Of a stretch of DNA of 6,735 bases, positions 5,447 through 6,735 are shown one piece after another. The notes under the pieces are model-generated. The model was not told where the DNA came from. It saw only the letters and a program-made list of their open reading frames with translations, and made no database searches. The translations under genes and the position numbers were made by a program. Every line of letters starts with the position of its first letter. Position 1 is the first letter of the stretch. This stretch comes from Chloroflexota bacterium (GTDB lineage: Bacteria; Chloroflexota; Dehalococcoidia; Lucifugimonadales; Lucifugimonadaceae): assembly GCA_009837685.1 (NCBI GenBank), contig VXTA01000091.1, forward strand, positions 1 through 6,735, given 5' to 3'.

Positions 5447-6735
5447 ATGGATTATGAGTCCATCGATATTTCTGCGTCTTGCAATGCTGGCACGGAGTGT
5501 CTTCCAAGCGAAGACCCGGCGCTTGGAGGGCAGACCATGCGCGGTCTCCCGTTCACCGTCGGATCACCTTTAGGCGATTTGTCAGTCAATTGCTACATCT
5601 CACTAGCGGAAGGCGATTCGTCGGCAACCGTGCCGATCGGCAAGACAGCGCACAACGTGGTCTTCGCTCACCGCCAGTTAGAGACCGAGCAGGCTACCAA
5701 TGGACCAATAGGAGTACATGTCGCTGACTACGTGATTCGTTTCGAGGATGCCGAGGCTGTAACCGTACCCATTCGCGAGCGTTACGAGATCAGCGCGGTT
5801 GGCGACCGACAGGGAATATCTCGCTACGGCGTCGGCTACCCCTATCTCGCGGTGACCGATCAAAGCGATGCCCTGATACCCCGCTACGAAGGGCGTTTCG
5901 ACGAGACTGGCAGACGTCAGACAGAAGTCGTCCAAGCGCAGCCTAAGTGGTATTGGCTATGGGCTTGGCGCAATCCGACACCCGATCGCGTGATCGATTC
6001 AATCGAATTCGTGCCTAAAGGGCCGCGCTTCATCGTGGCCGGGTTGACTCTTGGACACGTAGACGAGCACCCATTCTCTCGTGCCGCGCGGCGACCAGTT
6101 CGAATAGACCTCAAAGACTCCGAACAAGCCGCAAAATCATTCGATCTGGATGTGACAATCGATCGCGGCGAGCGCACCTACACACATCCCCTACCAGAGC
6201 AATCGACTGACGAATTCCTGAGCGATGCTTACAAGGGTTTCGGCGAACCTCAGAATCCTAAGTCGAGTCCCGCGTACGTCGAGTTGTCAGGCGTACCGTC
6301 AGCGACAGTAGGTGTGTCTCAGGGCGGTGAAAACATCGATAGCGTGAAATGGGGAGATGTCGAAAGCGAGGGAGCAGTCGACACCGAAAAGATCCGCATT
6401 TCTCTCACTGAACCCGGCAAGAACTGGGTGAAAGTACGGGTAGTTGATGATGATACCGGACAGATCGTCCCCTGTCGCGTCCATTTCAGATCTCCCGATG
6501 GTGTGCCGTACCAACCCCACGGCCATCACAACCAAGTTAATTCCAACCTTGACACCTGGCACATCGATGTCGGTGGCGACACGCGACTCGGTCAAGTCAG
6601 CTATGCCTACATCGACGGCACCGCTCAGGGCTGGCTGCCACGAGGCGCGATTGTTGACGTCGCTGCGCGCGGAGCCGAGTCCGAACCGCGCCGGCCCAGG
6701 ATCGAGCATGCCCCCGGCCACCAGGAGCTCGAGTT
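5447..6735 (+). CDS. CehA/McbA-like metallohydrolase, N-terminal half, 3'-truncated by the window edge
   Basis: The frame runs open from ATG 5447 for 429 complete codons to the window end with no stop; an excellent GGAGGT lies 9 bases upstream. There is no signal peptide, so it is probably cytoplasmic. The opening (YESIDIS, LGGQTMRGLPFTVG at about 26-39) and a beta-rich first domain lead to WYWLWAWRNP (168-177) and PKGPRFIVAGLTLGHVDEHPF (190-210, a second-strand motif). Then come DEFL...GFGEPQNPKSSPAYV (255-278) and a carboxypeptidase-regulatory-like segment: PCRVHFRSPDGVPYQPHG (342-359), SNLDTWHIDVGGD (366-378) and GWLPRG (395-400). I recognise this order as the region before the PHP-type metal-dependent hydrolase domain of proteins annotated as CehA/McbA family. 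That catalytic domain would lie beyond base 6735 and is not seen, so the activity is inferred from memory of the family. CehA and McbA themselves hydrolyse carbaryl; the natural substrate of this branch is unknown. Confidence 0.72.
   Translation, partial: MDYESIDISASCNAGTECLPSEDPALGGQTMRGLPFTVGSPLGDLSVNCYISLAEGDSSATVPIGKTAHNVVFAHRQLETEQATNGPIGVHVADYVIRFEDAEAVTVPIRERYEISAVGDRQGISRYGVGYPYLAVTDQSDALIPRYEGRFDETGRRQTEVVQAQPKWYWLWAWRNPTPDRVIDSIEFVPKGPRFIVAGLTLGHVDEHPFSRAARRPVRIDLKDSEQAAKSFDLDVTIDRGERTYTHPLPEQSTDEFLSDAYKGFGEPQNPKSSPAYVELSGVPSATVGVSQGGENIDSVKWGDVESEGAVDTEKIRISLTEPGKNWVKVRVVDDDTGQIVPCRVHFRSPDGVPYQPHGHHNQVNSNLDTWHIDVGGDTRLGQVSYAYIDGTAQGWLPRGAIVDVAARGAESEPRRPRIEHAPGHQELE

Noticed and set aside
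5479..6721. Several open frames of 82-140 codons on both strands in the last 1.2 kb
   Set aside because: They overlap the single uninterrupted plus-strand frame from 5447, which has the best ribosome binding site and family motifs; that frame is easy to miss because it has no stop inside the window.
1..6735. Search for tRNA or rRNA genes, CRISPR repeats, insertion sequences, attachment sites or a hidden defence system
   Set aside because: Reading both strands showed no repeated spacer pattern, no transposase or nuclease motif, no terminal repeats and no RNA gene hallmarks; nearly all sequence is accounted for by seven metabolic-type genes.

Overview
The window holds seven protein-coding genes and no RNA gene, transposon or CRISPR array. 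Both edges cut a gene. The sequence is moderately GC-rich. The gene set is an Na+/solute symporter of the PutP type, an aldo/keto reductase, a DUF4432 mutarotase-like protein, a lipoprotein-type c-type cytochrome with an 'APP...HTWHHGDG' segment, a zinc-dependent alcohol dehydrogenase, a DUF3224 protein and the front half of a CehA/McbA-like metallohydrolase. This mix is most familiar to me from uncultured, catabolically versatile Chloroflexota (SAR202-like lineages). That assignment is from memory of protein style only; there is no rRNA or marker gene here to settle it.

Layout: 1-1050 (+) is the C-terminal two thirds of the symporter. 1058-2059 (-) is the aldo/keto reductase, convergent with the symporter and only 7 bases away. 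2140-3222 (-) is DUF4432, upstream of the reductase on the same strand. 3223-3338 is a divergent promoter region. 3339-3830 (+) is the cytochrome c. 3839-4870 (-) is the alcohol dehydrogenase, convergent with the cytochrome across 8 bases. 4943-5335 (-) is DUF3224, upstream of the dehydrogenase on the same strand. 5336-5446 is a second divergent promoter region. 5447-6735 (+) is a long reading frame that leaves the window still open. The strand pattern is + / - - / + / - - / +. No gene-free stretch exceeds about 120 bases.

Working together (inference): the symporter could bring in a small organic substrate. The mutarotase-like protein and the two NAD(P)-linked oxidoreductases fit oxidation of a sugar, polyol or related alcohol. 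The surface cytochrome c could pass electrons to a respiratory chain encoded elsewhere. The CehA/McbA-like hydrolase and DUF3224 have no assignable substrate from sequence. The genes look like accessory catabolic genes rather than one operon, since they form at least five transcription units.

Structure beyond the genes: every gene end lying inside the window has a perfect short inverted repeat at or just after the stop codon, none followed by a T-run. The best is an 8-bp-stem hairpin whose second arm reaches into the symporter stop codon. By hand count the tetramer GATC occurs about 71 times, against about 26 expected from length alone.
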